DNA of 64,000 bases, taken from NCBI GenBank assembly GCA_026260175.1, contig JAKCWW010000051.1, forward strand, positions 110,713 through 174,712, read 5' to 3'. This stretch comes from Reticulitermes lucifugus (taxonomy: Eukaryota > Arthropoda > Insecta > Blattodea > Rhinotermitidae). A program made the position numbers and the translations under genes. The notes under the pieces are model-generated. The model made no database searches. It was not told the DNA's origin and saw only the letters and a list, made by a program, of their open reading frames with translations. Shown here in pieces: positions 49,321-60,006 of this stretch (position 1 is the stretch's first letter; every line of letters begins with the position of its first letter).

Positions 49321-49794
49321 AAAACCCAAAAATGAATTTCAAACTAAATTTCAGACTCTTATCATCCATCAACATTAATTACGCTATAAATCTCCGTGAG
49401 TAGGAAAACGCAAAGGCCATTCATGTATAAAACATGGTTTCATATGATGATGAGGGCAAATAATGCGAAGTGTTCTTCAAGGAGCACACATCCATGCGTA
49501 CGTACAAGCAAACATGAATCAAATCTATTCGCGGTAACGTACACATCTGAGACACATTATTAGTTTAAATGCTCAGTACGGACTGATAAATTTCACTGCA
49601 TAAAACTGCATAAATTTTAGCCGATACGTAGTACTGGTGATGGGGCCGAAAAAGAAATAATTTAAACGAAACGTAACCCCTTACTAAAATCGTATATGTG
49701 CTTCAGATTGTAGGTTGCCTATGCACTTACCAGTTTCTCTCCATATCGAACGAATTCTAATGTAAATGTTTCAGGACTGTAGCTTCTTGAAGTA
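49321..49794. other. No recognised feature
   Basis: No coding or repeat assignment. Confidence 0.5.
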
Positions 49795-50020
49795 TTCCGA
49801 GTAAACATCTGTGGGTTCGCTACCTTCATGCAGACAGAAGAGTCATTACCGTATTCACAAGAACCAGAAAATGCACCTTACTTTGAAGCGTATCAATGAA
49901 GCTCATACTTTCATATTTATTAATTTTCATATCCATTTCAACATTATCCTCCTATCTAGGCCCAGGTCTCTCCAGTCATATTTTCCGACTACAATTTTAG
50001 TTAGATACGATTCTAATCTG
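49795..50020 (-). mobile_element. Non-LTR tail-family copy, diverged
   Basis: GAGTCATTACCGTATTCACA, ATATCCATTTCAACATTATC, CTCCTATCTAGGCCCAGGTC and TTTTCCGACTACAATTTTAG match the family order. Coding sense on the minus strand. Confidence 0.5.
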
Positions 50021-50814
50021 AAAATGAAACGGGCTATCTGGAGAATGAACATTACAATTCACGCTTTATATGAGTGATGAAACAGCGGAAGTTCGGAACT
50101 CGATTTACCCTGGAAACATGACTGAAATTAATTTCTGTAGCTTGACTAGACAATGTGGATCAAATAACCAATGATCGTCGCTGTAATGACGCCATGCTTG
50201 CCATGCACAGTTAAGATGCACATGGTTCTGCACGACATAAATTTACATGAATCTTCACGAGCAAAACGACAGTGATGGATCAGATGATTGATGGCTTTAA
50301 TTCAACACTCGCGTCAGCCCCCCCGTTCAAGAATTAGTTACATAAAATCACGAAGCTAAGGTCGAGCCCTACACTTGCACACGGCATCTTTCATGTCGCT
50401 CACCTTCATCTCTATCAGAAATAATTCAGAAACATACATTTCTCTGCTCGCCGTCGTCACGGATTAGACACGTCATGCTTCTACCGACCTCAAAATCAGC
50501 TTTCAACGTCTGCCAGTTCTATCACACCACGTACCACCGGTTTCTAATTCTTCGGTCACCGTCTGCAGTTATTCTAACTGTATGGTTCCTCCAGCTCTTC
50601 TCACATATAGTAATCTCTTAAACTCTACAAACACCGACCTTGCGTTTCCATCGTATTTTAGTATTGTGTTCAACTGGAAATGACTGTAACAAATCAAAAT
50701 TATACTGACACAGAAGTTACAGGTATATTAAACCAGGGGAATGCTTGCTTTAAAACACAAAAAATCACAAAGCGAAAAGACCACTTGGAACACACAGGAG
50801 TAGATTAAAACACA
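50021..50814. other. No recognised feature
   Basis: No coding or repeat assignment. Confidence 0.5.
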
Positions 50815-51000
50815 ACATTAACACGGATCTTAAAAGAAATATGGTATCAAAATTTGACCTTGATTCAACTGGCTACGAATACATTCCAGAAGCGGCTGTG
50901 ATGGAACAGAGTAATAAATCTTCTGGTTCCATAAAATACGAGCAATTTGCCTAAAGATCCAACTGCAAGCTTCTTCATAAGTAACCTGCTCCTTCGAATT
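50815..51000 (+). mobile_element. Non-LTR tail-family copy, opposite orientation
   Basis: The minus strand reads GAAGCTTGCAGTTGGATCTT, GTATTTTATGGAACCAGAAG, ATTTATTACTCTGTTCC and CAGTTGAATCAAGG, which are the family blocks. The retrotransposon sense is therefore on the + strand, against the majority of copies here. Confidence 0.5.
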
Positions 51001-51829
51001 AGTTGTGTACATCCAAAATACGGCCTTCAAGTTCTCGTTTCTGCCGTGTTTACTCGCTCCTAATTTATGATGTGAAATGCATATTCGTGACAGACCCTCC
51101 GCTCCCAAGAAAAGACGGTCACTTTAATAGACATTTATGAAGCACTGTTCAATAAAATCAAACGTGACTGTGGTTTTCACTCTCCAGTTATTCATTCCGC
51201 TTGCCTCCGTACTTCGAAACTGGATGGATAAATCATCGATTGTAAAGCAAAGTATACATCATATGCCAGAGCTTCAAAGAGAAACAGATGCTGGTTTTGC
51301 TTCTAAAAAAGAACCAGATATACCAGATAACTCGAACAGACGATGCCAAATATTTATGAACATATTTAATGTTCCTAAAAATACACACCGGAGGCCCTAA
51401 AGAACGAGAGAAAGAGAAGATGATGCGACAGCAAAGCCAAAATTCAACTGCAGCGTAGCCAGACAAAAACTTCAAATACCTAACAGAAAAAAAGTGTACT
51501 GTACAAAAAATGTGCTCTTCGGGTTTCTCCATAACAGTCTCGCTCCGGGATATATTTAGCGAGACATGCTAGACAGCACAAGTAATCTAAATGTTAAGTG
51601 CCCATGCATTTGTGTCTGATTATAATCAAAATTCGAAGGTGTTAACCAATTTTAATAAAACTCCCCCATTGCAAACTTTATAAAAATCAGTTTAGTGTGT
51701 CTATAGCTATTACATGCGGAAAGTTAATGGGCCTGCTTTTGCAACGTTTCGTTTCAAATACGATAAGAATTGAAAACCCAAGTTACGCCGTGTCGACAGC
51801 ATAAAATCCTAGTCGACCTGAGTTTTCAG
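51001..51829. other. No recognised feature
   Basis: No coding or repeat assignment. Open frames below 100 codons without domains. Confidence 0.5.
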
Positions 51830-52175
51830 CAACATTACACACTTCCGATCTCGAACGCCAAGAATTACCACACGTCCCCCACTCGCTGTGTATGGCCCAA
51901 CAGTGACCTTGCCACTGACCGTCCACCCACGCGAAAAGTCCAGGTTCAAAACCCAGACTTTCAAACCGTTTCTGACATGATTTGAACAAAAAAGCTGGAA
52001 AAATGCACCTATCAGCTTCGCCATGTCTGCCTGTTGGCGTGTAAAAATTCTATTGAGGTAAGTTTTAATATTAACTGAAAATACACAACGATTTCATTTA
52101 AAATCTGACAAAAATGTCGGACATTTACGTACAAATTTGCATGCGCTTCTGCCCTCATCAGGATTGAAATTCGCG
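51830..52175 (-). repeat. Possible SINE with tRNA-like head, reversed
   Basis: On the minus strand a GGTTTTGAACCTGGACTTTT segment (near 51930-51950) looks like a mutated B box. The far end carries CCTGATGAGGGCAGAAGCG (about 52150-52168), half of a hammerhead-like core with no GAAAC partner. Assignment tentative. Confidence 0.3.
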
Positions 52176-52254
52176 TGTTACTCCCTGCATAACTGACTCA
52201 ACATGCATACTTGCATCTCAAAATAGCATCCTGAAAAAGCAAGCTCCATCCTTC

Positions 52255-52360
52255 CAAATCTTGACTTCTTCCCACCCCTTCAACGCTGTACGATATCTGC
52301 AGTTAAAGCAGCGTCGTTAAATGACCTAAGAATCAATCAATCCTACAGTGCTGTAATCCT
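52255..52360 (+). repeat. Dispersed repeat C tail
   Basis: AGCAGCGTCGTTAAATGACC followed by TAAGAATCAATCAATCC matches the GACGTCGTTAAATAACCTA tail at 55.8 kb. The head is not recognisable. Confidence 0.45.
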
Positions 52361-53219
52361 AAAAAGCTCTACTCGACGCTAAAAGATAAAACGGATAATA
52401 AACCCAAGCAGTGTTTAGGTGTTACTGGCTGAATACTTACTCTTTACACACAATCCATTAGGTAATGTGAACGTTCAATACCAGTCACGTGACGATAATG
52501 AGCTACATGGCGTCCATTCTCTGCATGAAGCCAAGATTCATAATGAACCTCCCTTCCACGGCATGGAAAACAAAAGCAGAATGCCGCTATATGTGTTTCC
52601 TTTCCCTGTATTTAGAATGAAGGAGCACTTTTTCGATTTCCTAACCCTGTCTTCACAACGAACAGTAGTAAGCCCCAAGAGTTCACGCGCTAGCATCTAA
52701 GGAGTAGAGCCGTTGCTGTGTCTAAGCTCCATGTCACACTGTATTGAGGGAACACAGAGGCAGACATGTACGCCTTTTGCCTAGACACAAAATGCACGTC
52801 AAATTAGGAAACAAATTGTGTATGTTCCTAACCACCACACCCTACGGCGTATACGGAATTATTCTTAAAAATATAAATGGGTCAGAAACACAGGCGCCTC
52901 TCTTAACAGGAGGATGGGTATACGCCTAGAACGGGTCTGAAAGTCGCTGAGAACATAAAAATATGCTTCTTCCAGGGAATCAAACCCCGGGGGTGCAGCC
53001 GACGCAACAGAATTGTATTACACAAAATGAATCTGTCTTCCTGGTTCTCTCTGCACAAACAATAGAAAGAACACACCTACTTACATGTCGCAGCACGAAA
53101 TGAAGGCGAGAAGAAGTTGTGCACGTGAAGTTCCGTGTATTCTAAGTGTAGGCGGTGTTCAGCTTTAGGCCCTAATCGCTTTATTGATTTGTATCATTCA
53201 CAAAATATCATTAGGATAA
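52361..53219. other. No recognised gene
   Basis: The 93-codon frame at 52419-52700 has no recognisable domain. A reversed B-box-like GGAATCAAACCCCGG lies near 52977. Confidence 0.45.
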
Positions 53220-53380
53220 TTAAATAAAGAAAGGTGGGCATGGGAAGGGCATGTAGCACGCATCACAAGAAAATCCTTAGATCGAACTACTGATGGAAAG
53301 AGACCGCTTTGGATACCTTAGAATGAATACACGTGGGATATTACTGAGGTCTGCAACATACAGGGTCTGAGGTTGTAGGC
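53220..53380 (+). pseudogene. Non-LTR retrotransposon C-terminal relic, second family
   Basis: One plus-strand frame reads ERWAWEGHVARITRKSLDR, TTDGKRPLWIP, a stop, then NEYTWDITEVC. This follows the pattern RWxWxGHVAR ... GKRPxGRPxxRWxDDI of a non-LTR C-terminus, with the GRPxxRW arginines lost and an internal stop. It differs from the dominant family in the first motif. It is immediately followed by the minus-strand ribozyme-like motif. Confidence 0.5.
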
Positions 53381-53483
53381 CGGACACATGTGGTGGTCGG
53401 CTACTACGAACATGGTAATGAACCCTATTGTTGAGATCTGCACTCTTCTGGGATATTACGTAGCGCTGAGTGGTAGTTCTGTA

Positions 53484-53523
53484 CCGACGTTTCGGGACAG
53501 CCTATCGGTCCCATCTTCAAGGG
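53484..53523 (-). ncRNA. Hammerhead-ribozyme-like motif, one core change
   Basis: On the minus strand: CCC, core TTGAAGA (C3 changed to T, A at the free N7 position), extra T, perfect 5-bp stem GGGAC/GTCCC with a 9-nt loop, GAA, palindromic helix III ACGT, C at H17, then GG. The scission triplet would be GUC. The C3 change should abolish or strongly reduce activity, so this looks like a recent pseudo-ribozyme. Confidence 0.45.
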
Positions 53524-54109
53524 TCAAGAAGTCCACGAAGAACCCTATGGTTCCACAAAAGAGAGAAATTGCCTGACCTTCTGAGCAACAATCAGCTTCT
53601 CAAACACTCTCTTCAATGGAGTTACGATTACAGATAAGAACATAAAACGACAAACTGTGACTGACAAAATAAAAAATGGATATAAAATAGGAATATAGTA
53701 AGGGCATAAGCATGCGTACTTCAAACCCAAGCTATAATTATTCCGCTAGATATAAACTTCATGAAAAATGCACTTCCGCGTTTTCAAATGCTGAAGCAGA
53801 TTCTTGTTTCAGACGTAACGCGCTCATGTTTGTTACATGTGACGCATTCTGTATTGTAAATAAGTAATCGAAACATGCAAAGTTAACGGCGCCAAGCTCT
53901 GCTGCAAACACGGCAGTTATCTCAGCTGCTTTTAGGGAGCAACAACATTATAACGGTGAAGTGCACTGAAGAGGAACGTGAAAGCAAGTCGAGCTGCTAT
54001 CCCATATTAATTTCGTTTCATTATGACCAAGTAACAAGCCAGGACAGCTGAGTCAAATGACTGCCTACGGGACACAGACGGGCTACTACACAGATTGCAC
54101 CGTCAGAGA
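53524..54109. other. No recognised feature
   Basis: The first ~60 bp probably continue the element with the ribozyme-like motif. The rest is unassigned. Confidence 0.45.
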
Positions 54110-54450
54110 ACGAGCACGTTAGCTAAAAGCTGACACCTACCAAACCCCATGGAGCAGAGTCCTTCAGAAGCTAGCAGCTCCTCAAGTACTAAAGGAAACC
54201 CCGCATCTAATGGAACACGACCGTTCGTTATAGTGTTTACAACAACCCGCCAAATATCCCCATCGTGAGAGAGGTTAATCCAGTCCACGCTCTCATACCC
54301 TATTGCTTTAAGATCTATTTTAATATTATCCTCCCATCTCCATCTAAGCTTTCCAAGTGGTCTACTCCCTTCACGTTTCCCCAATTAAAACCCCGTTCGG
54401 ATCTCTCTTCTCCCTCATACCGGCTACCGGTCCCGCAATCTCATTGTCCT
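54110..54450 (-). mobile_element. Non-LTR retrotransposon 3'-end copy
   Basis: On the + strand: CCATGGAGCAGAGTCCTTCA, GAAGCTAGCAGCTCCTCAAG, GGAACACGACCGTTCGTTAT, AACAACCCGCCA, TAATCCAGTCCACGCTCTCA, TTTTAATATTATCCTCCCAT and CCCCAATTAAAACCCCGTTC. Complete for the tail and the last part of the coding region. Confidence 0.78.
54220..54384 (-). pseudogene. Non-LTR retrotransposon ORF2 C-terminal fragment
   Basis: About 54 codons: MGKREGSRPLGKLRWRWEDN, then IKIDLKAIGYESVDWINLSH and DGDIWRVVVNT. The order (G-x-P-x-G-x-R-x-x-G-x-x-x-R-W-x-D, then W-I-N-L, then a final W) is that of the family C-terminus. GRP is changed to GKL and AQDR to SHDG. It continues to the end of the family's coding region, past what the gap removes at 30.2 kb. 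Confidence 0.7.
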
Positions 54451-55639
54451 CTATTTACTCACCGGTATGCCTGGTGAGGATCACAAGTCACTGTCACAAG
54501 TGGAACTGAAATGCAAGAGGCATTCTAGTCATGACAACGTCAATTTTGACTGCCTTGTTTCCGTGGCTGTCTTAGGTCCTCACAGCACATACGACGCTGA
54601 ATAACTTGTTGCACAGCAGTTTGTCTCTCCAGTGTCATAAACAATATGCATTAAAATGAGACTCTAATCCATTATCTGATACCACTTTCGGTGTTTAATA
54701 AGCCGATAAGCACATACTTATCTCCAAGTCAATTGCCAAACACCTAACTCAACACGGTACATGGAAAATTGTATCTAATTTGCCACAGATATAAATAGAC
54801 AAATGCTGTGTCGTTGCTGCGTGCACAACAGCGTGGACGTTCTGAGTTTGACAGAGCTGCAGAGGGGATGTACGAGTATAGTGTTACGGTCTGTCACAGC
54901 AACACCGAACTGTCACGCTAGTGTAACATACATACAGCTCAGCGAACGAAATGGGGTACACATGTTACGCTACTAGCAAGAATCGCCACCCGATTCATAG
55001 GAACAAAAGCAATACACAAACCACCATTTATTCTGCCAACACAAATATGGGGGGCATTTTATGCCTTTCCTCACGCGTGCAGCAGAAGCTTATCGTCCCC
55101 CTTTCTAGTCACATCCTGTTATCGTTAAAATACTCCCCGTCTTTTATTTCCGATAAACGTACTTAGCTTTGGTAGGACTGGGTGCCAGTAAGGGCTGAAG
55201 AGTGTAGGTAGCATTTGTGACTATGGGATTATAGGCACGAAGACCTTTAACAACATATACCTCAGATATGAGTCATTTTCTTCTAATGTTGCGAAGAGAG
55301 CACTGCTTGAGATGTTAATAATAGATAAGTGGTCTAAAACGGTCCTTTTTTTTATCGATGTCTAAGTTACAAAAGTCCGCTACTGGACCATACCGGTAGC
55401 TACTGAATGCAGTCCACGTATTTTAAATCCAATTAACCCTTAAAACATGACATTCGTCTAAACCACATAAAATTCAGAGCCCAGCTCACAGACACCACAC
55501 TGTCTCCATTACAAAGTCCAACCGGTTAATGCTGTTCAGATACATATTAGCTGCTTAAAGTGGGCAATTAAGCAACACATAAGCACTCTTCGTGAACACA
55601 AATACACGGATCTTTTAATTTTAAAGCAGGTGGAACACA
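54451..55639. other. No recognised feature
   Basis: No coding or repeat assignment. Confidence 0.5.
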
Positions 55640-55840
55640 CACCGACTACCCTAAGGTTTCTCGTGGTATCCTTCAGTCCCTTCGGACAAATGTTAGGATA
55701 ATACCCATATCACGTCACGATTGCTTCCTTCCATTCTTTTGCCAATTCATCATTCATTAACCGTCTAATCACCCTACGCTACACAGTCTACTTCCTGACG
55801 ACGTCGTTAAATAACCTACAAGCCAATAAGATACTGTACC
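55640..55840 (+). mobile_element. Dispersed repeat C (probable SINE), copy 2
   Basis: Contains CCTTCAGTCCCTTCGGACAA, GATTGCTTCCTTCCATTCTT, TTGCCAATTCATCATTCATT and the tail GACGTCGTTAAATAACCTAC. The tail is shared with 52.3 kb and the front part with 34.2 kb. Confidence 0.6.
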
Positions 55841-55929
55841 ACTCAATCCTCGCTCAGATCTTGCACGCTGTCCTTGCAAATAAGTTATGCATAAATTTTC
55901 CACCTCTCCCATTAAGGCTACAAACACGG

Positions 55930-56215
55930 GTCAGAGTATCTTCCTTAGCAGAAAGGAAATACAAACCGTCTATCACTAGTAAATTTATATCAGTTTATTG
56001 CTTGCAACATGTTTCGGCTTTTGTGAAAACCCATCATCAGGCAATTAAAAATACGTAAGAAAGATAATTTAATTACAACCCGTTGAAATAATACTTTTTT
56101 AGATAACTGAGATCTCAACTTTACAAAAATTGCAGTTGCGCAAGCTGAAACTAGATGAAGGTCAAGAATGTATATTAAAATATTAAAATATAATAACTGT
56201 ACATTATGCTAAAAT
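55930..56215 (-). mobile_element. Left outer arm of nested inverted repeat
   Basis: Its reverse complement is collinear with 57055-57345: a TTAAAATATTAAAATATA-type stretch, TAGTTTCAGCTT/TAGTTTCGGCTT, GAGATCTCAGTTATCTAAAA, the ribozyme-like motif, then GCAAGCAATAAACTGATA. This arm keeps an intact hammerhead-like core. I interpret it as a terminal repeat unit of a Penelope-like or retrozyme-like element. No coding part is present. Confidence 0.65.
56002..56044 (-). ncRNA. Hammerhead-ribozyme-like motif, core intact
   Basis: On the minus strand: helix I TTGC, core CTGATGA (56040 to 56034), extra T, stem GGGTTTT/AAAAGCC with one G-G mismatch and loop CAC, GAA, palindromic helix III ACATGT, T at H17, return strand GCAA. 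Helix I is a perfect 4-bp TTGC/GCAA. The predicted scission is between 56006 and 56005 on the minus strand, in a GUU triplet. Confidence 0.55.
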
Positions 56216-56245
56216 ACTAAACTTGCTTTCTAGTACTGTAATTAG

Positions 56246-56742
56246 ATATATAACGTGGAGATTATTATATACATTTATGTAAAATATAAAAGTAATATTA
56301 TCATCTGGCAGAGTTAGGAGGAAGTTTGTACTTACGCTAAATAGTGCGCTGGATATATCTTCGTAACAGGAATAAACAAATCGATTAGGTCTTCGTAGAA
56401 CAAGGAGGCTACCTTTCACTCCAAATGTTAAGGAAATACTGTGGGATGCCGTAGTGTGTGGTTGTTTCGGGAGAGGTGGGAGGGAGATGTACTGTGTAAT
56501 AACGTCAAATATTACCACCCCCACCTCTCTCGAAACAACCACACTGTACGGCATGCCACAGTACTTCCTCAACATCGGAGTGAAAGGCAGGCTCCTCATT
56601 CTACGAAGATACAATTGATTTGTCTATTTATCTTACGAAGATATATCCAACGTACTATTTTGCGTAAGCACAAACTTCCTCCTAACTCTATCAGATGATA
56701 ATATTACTCTTACATTCCACATAAATGTACATGATAACCCCC

Positions 56743-56750
<8 letters not shown>
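56246..56750. mobile_element. 500-bp foldback (MITE-like) element
   Basis: Two arms of about 230 bp (56246-56480 and 56518-56750) are near-exact reverse complements with about 37 nt between them. Shared landmarks are GAGTTAGGAGGAAGTTTGT, GGATATATCTTCGTAA, CCTTTCACTCC and GGTTGTTTCGgGAGAGGTGG. Both outer ends abut TATA sequence, consistent with insertion at TA as in Tc1/mariner-type MITEs. It has no coding capacity, and the open frames over it (136 and 85 codons) are strand shadows of the same arms. Confidence 0.8.

Positions 56751-56783
<33 letters not shown>
56745..56783. repeat. (TA)n microsatellite
   Basis: Pure TA run of about 38 bp at the right end of the foldback. It may have grown from a TA target site. 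Confidence 0.95.
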
Positions 56784-56786
<3 letters not shown>

Positions 56787-57054
56787 TTCGAAATCCACTA
56801 ACAGACTGGATGAGATATGAAGAACGCAAAACTACGAGGAAAAACTATACAGTAAACTGTACCTCCCCCGCGTTGATCAAAATTATGAAACAAAATTAAC
56901 GCGAAGTAAGATATTCTTTTTAATGCCACGCCCATTTTCATATACTCAGTTACAATTTAGAAAGTTGAACTCGTCAAGATGTTTATTTGCAGATTGTTCC
57001 CCACTAGGCTTATTGTAATATCGAACTTCCCTTCCACACCCAGGGCACTGGAAA
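56784..57054. other. Unassigned spacer inside the nested inverted repeat
   Basis: Lies between the foldback and the right outer arm. No match to the left side was found, so the nested structure is asymmetric. Confidence 0.5.
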
Positions 57055-57345
57055 ACAATTTTAATATTTTAATATAATACACATTTATATTTTAATGTTT
57101 TAATATATAAAACTTAGTCTTGACTTTTACGTAGTTTCGGCTTAAAGACCTCCAATTTTGTAACGAGATCTCAGCTATCTAAAAGGTATCATTTTAGCGG
57201 ATTGTAAGTAGATTATGTTTCTGTATGTATTTTTATTGCCTTATTACGGCTTTTTACAAACGCCGAAACATGTAGCAAGCAATAAACTGATACAAATTTT
57301 GTAGTGACTGACGGTCTGTACTTCCTTTTTGCTCTTCATACATCA
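57055..57345 (+). mobile_element. Right outer arm of nested inverted repeat
   Basis: Inverted partner of 55930-56215, with the same order of blocks and a decayed ribozyme-like motif. It ends GTAGTGACTGACGGTCTGTA, matching the reverse complement of the left arm's outer end. Confidence 0.65.
57236..57278 (+). ncRNA. Hammerhead-like motif, two core mutations
   Basis: Helix I TTGC/GCAA, stem GGC/GCC, GAA, ACATGT and A at H17 are kept. The core reads CTTATTA: G5 and G8, both invariant and G8 catalytic, are changed to T (57242 and 57245). A dead copy of the motif in the left arm. Confidence 0.5.
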
Positions 57346-59214
57346 CAACACGTTATCGATAAGGGCATCTTCCTTAATTTTATCACCTTAATTATAAGGT
57401 GAAAAAAAATAGCTTTTGTGCACACCAAGAAAACATATGGTTGAGTGGCGGTACAGCGCCACGAATTCTTAACTTAAACGGAGATGAGTGGGCAGCTACA
57501 CACTCCGGTCGCTTTACCCTCGGGGAAACAGCCAGCACATTAACACCAGCTAAAACACAAAGCGCGCCATCGACAAATAACGCCTCACGTAACTTTCACA
57601 ACGACCTGGAATGTCTACAGACAAAGCGGTGCATGTAGCCCACCCACGCGGATGCCAGCCTTCAGACTAGCGCGGGGAGAGCAAAAACGCAGTCAGTTTC
57701 GACTTCTCAGTGGCCATGTGACGTCAGTATGCATCCTGAAATGAAATGTCACTACATTGCACAATATTGTATTTTGGACTGAATTAGTCTACGCGTGTAA
57801 TGACTACGGCTGTGTCTATACACACAGCCGTCTTAGGAATGATAAGCCTATCCCCGATTTACATCACGTTATGAGGCACATGCCACCAGCTGTAACATAT
57901 CCTAGGTTCAGCATCACTAATACCGCAGCCTGCCTTTGCTCGCTATTTAATATGATCCTCGCCACATCAATCGACCTCTGAACCTCCCAACCCACCTCCA
58001 CGATACTCTCACCTGCACTGTCCAGACGCTACGGCGAATGGTAACTAACGCTCTATTCCGATAAAAACTGTTCGTACGGACGTCACAGATAGCGACGCAT
58101 ACATCTTTGAGAACCAATTTTCACAAACACCGAGTACAGATTTCCACCCCACCCCACCACACCCTACACTGTTATTGCGAGGAAACTAATTTTACGCCCA
58201 TTTTTCACGCTTTTGCTTAGTGCACCGTTAAATTTTCCAGCTGACTGAGTATTCTGAGCAGCACCGTTAAACAAAACTTCGATAAAACTTTGCAACAAAA
58301 AACAGCACATAAATCAAAATTAGAAACACTTGTGGCGTGTGTTATAAATGCTACATGTCCCCGACAGATAATTGCCTACTCACACGGCTCAACATACTGT
58401 GGTAGCCTATACAGGAATCACGCTGAACTGCTCTCATCGAAATAACACGGCCATTTGCAGGGTGGGTCACAGGTTCAGGTCCAACTTGTACGTCGTAATG
58501 AAAATACTTCAAGTAATACAAGCCAGAAAAAATCACAAATAACAAGTTTATTGCGATATCTTTGTTATCCTCTCAGAAGTCACAACAAGCGTGCTAACTG
58601 TGAGAATTTGTTGTGACTTGATGGTTACATTTCCGGAGTCGATACATTTACATAAAGGTGTGGAACGTCATGTGAAAAAGATTGTGCCTGACAGAATTTA
58701 ATTAAAACAATAATTCAAGAAAGAGAAATAGAAAGAGAATTACGCGTTACTGAAATATTTCTGAGGGGCAGTAGAAAGTGCGCCCGAAACCTTAACACTA
58801 ATCCCTTACTAATTCTGTCTCAGCCACTATGAGCAACTTTGCGGATCTTCCAACACATCACAACAAAGATTACAATTATTCTTCCAACCAGCCATTCAAC
58901 TGCAAATACTTCGCAAGCAGGCCGCCTACTGGTGGCACCGCATGCAACACACAACTCATGGAACAGTACAAGGACACTTGTTCCTGAGTCCAAGAAATAT
59001 GTAAAGGAGGCACGCAGATGAAGCTCATTCTTAACGTCTTCATTGTACTCGGATCAGAGAAAGAATTAACACGAACGGCATGTGTTCAAGAGGGCCGCCT
59101 AATACCCCATCCTACCTAAATTTTGCACCACCTCTCCTTTAACCCAAACAACAAAACGAGAATACAAAACGGGTGACTGACCAAAAGCCAGAATACAAGT
59201 GTCCAGTGGTGTGA
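57346..59214. other. No gene; short perfect hairpin
   Basis: Contains a 10-bp perfect hairpin ACGGCTGTGT/ACACAGCCGT with a 6-nt loop at 57806-57831. Otherwise unassigned. Confidence 0.5.
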
Positions 59215-59255
59215 GTGGTGGAAAGGCAAACAAGGGGGCGGGGGGAAGGGGGTAC
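59215..59255 (+). repeat. G-rich tract
   Basis: GGGGGCGGGGGGAAGGGGG (about 59235-59253) gives three long G runs preceded by GTGG-type repeats. A two- or three-tetrad G-quadruplex is conceivable but the classic four-run pattern is incomplete. Confidence 0.5.
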
Positions 59256-60006
59256 GTGCTACGCAGACGGGTGGAAAGCAATTCACTCTTTCCCTAAATC
59301 TATCTCAGATGGAAGTGACAGAGCAACTTCAGCCACTTTACCCCCGGGGAAGAAGCCTCCGATACAACGCAACATTAATGAAGACTGAAAGGTCCTCAGA
59401 GCCCATTGGCGCCCCAAACGTAGATCAAATATCAGTCGTCCATCCCGTAGCCAGTCACATCATCGTCCGAGTTGTTAAGGGCTAAATCAAACACGTCAGA
59501 ATGTTAAACAATAACAAATCAACCAATGTCAGCGTCCCGAAAAATACTCCCCAAGATTTTCCGGCCAAAAATTGGAACGTAGGCTTATAAGGATATTCTT
59601 TACACGAGTAATGAAATACCCTGCTACTATAGACCCCTTGGGTTAACGGACACCATTACAAAAGCCCAAAAATGTTCCTTACCCATTTCGCATAGACAGA
59701 CAGACAGACAGGCAATAACTCCAGGGGGTTTAATAATGGCCTTGGAGTTTCCCGACCATCTGTGCAACTTTAAGCTTCTCACGAAGGACTATATTCGGTG
59801 GTGTAAAGTTACACTTCACTAGGAACTACTGTAACTTTGGATGTTGACTTAATTAAGACCCCACATTGGAAGTAAAGGTAATTCAACAGTTTCATCTAAA
59901 ATCAATTATTAAAGAACTGCACCTTCATTAATACATCCTGCAGGCGCGAGGCCTCTTTAACTTACCACACCAAGAATTTCGTAGCTCTCGCCTGGGAAGT
60001 CAAAGT
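59256..60006. other. No gene; short (ACAG)n
   Basis: ACAGACAGACAGACAGG lies at about 59695-59711. Otherwise unassigned. Confidence 0.5.

Noticed and set aside
52146-52172. CCTGATGAGGGC on the minus strand as another hammerhead core
   Set aside because: No GAAAC segment follows at the expected distance, so only half of the motif exists.
56204-56698. Opposing open frames of 136 and 85 codons
   Set aside because: They lie on the arms of the foldback and mirror each other. No domain, and arms are non-coding repeat.
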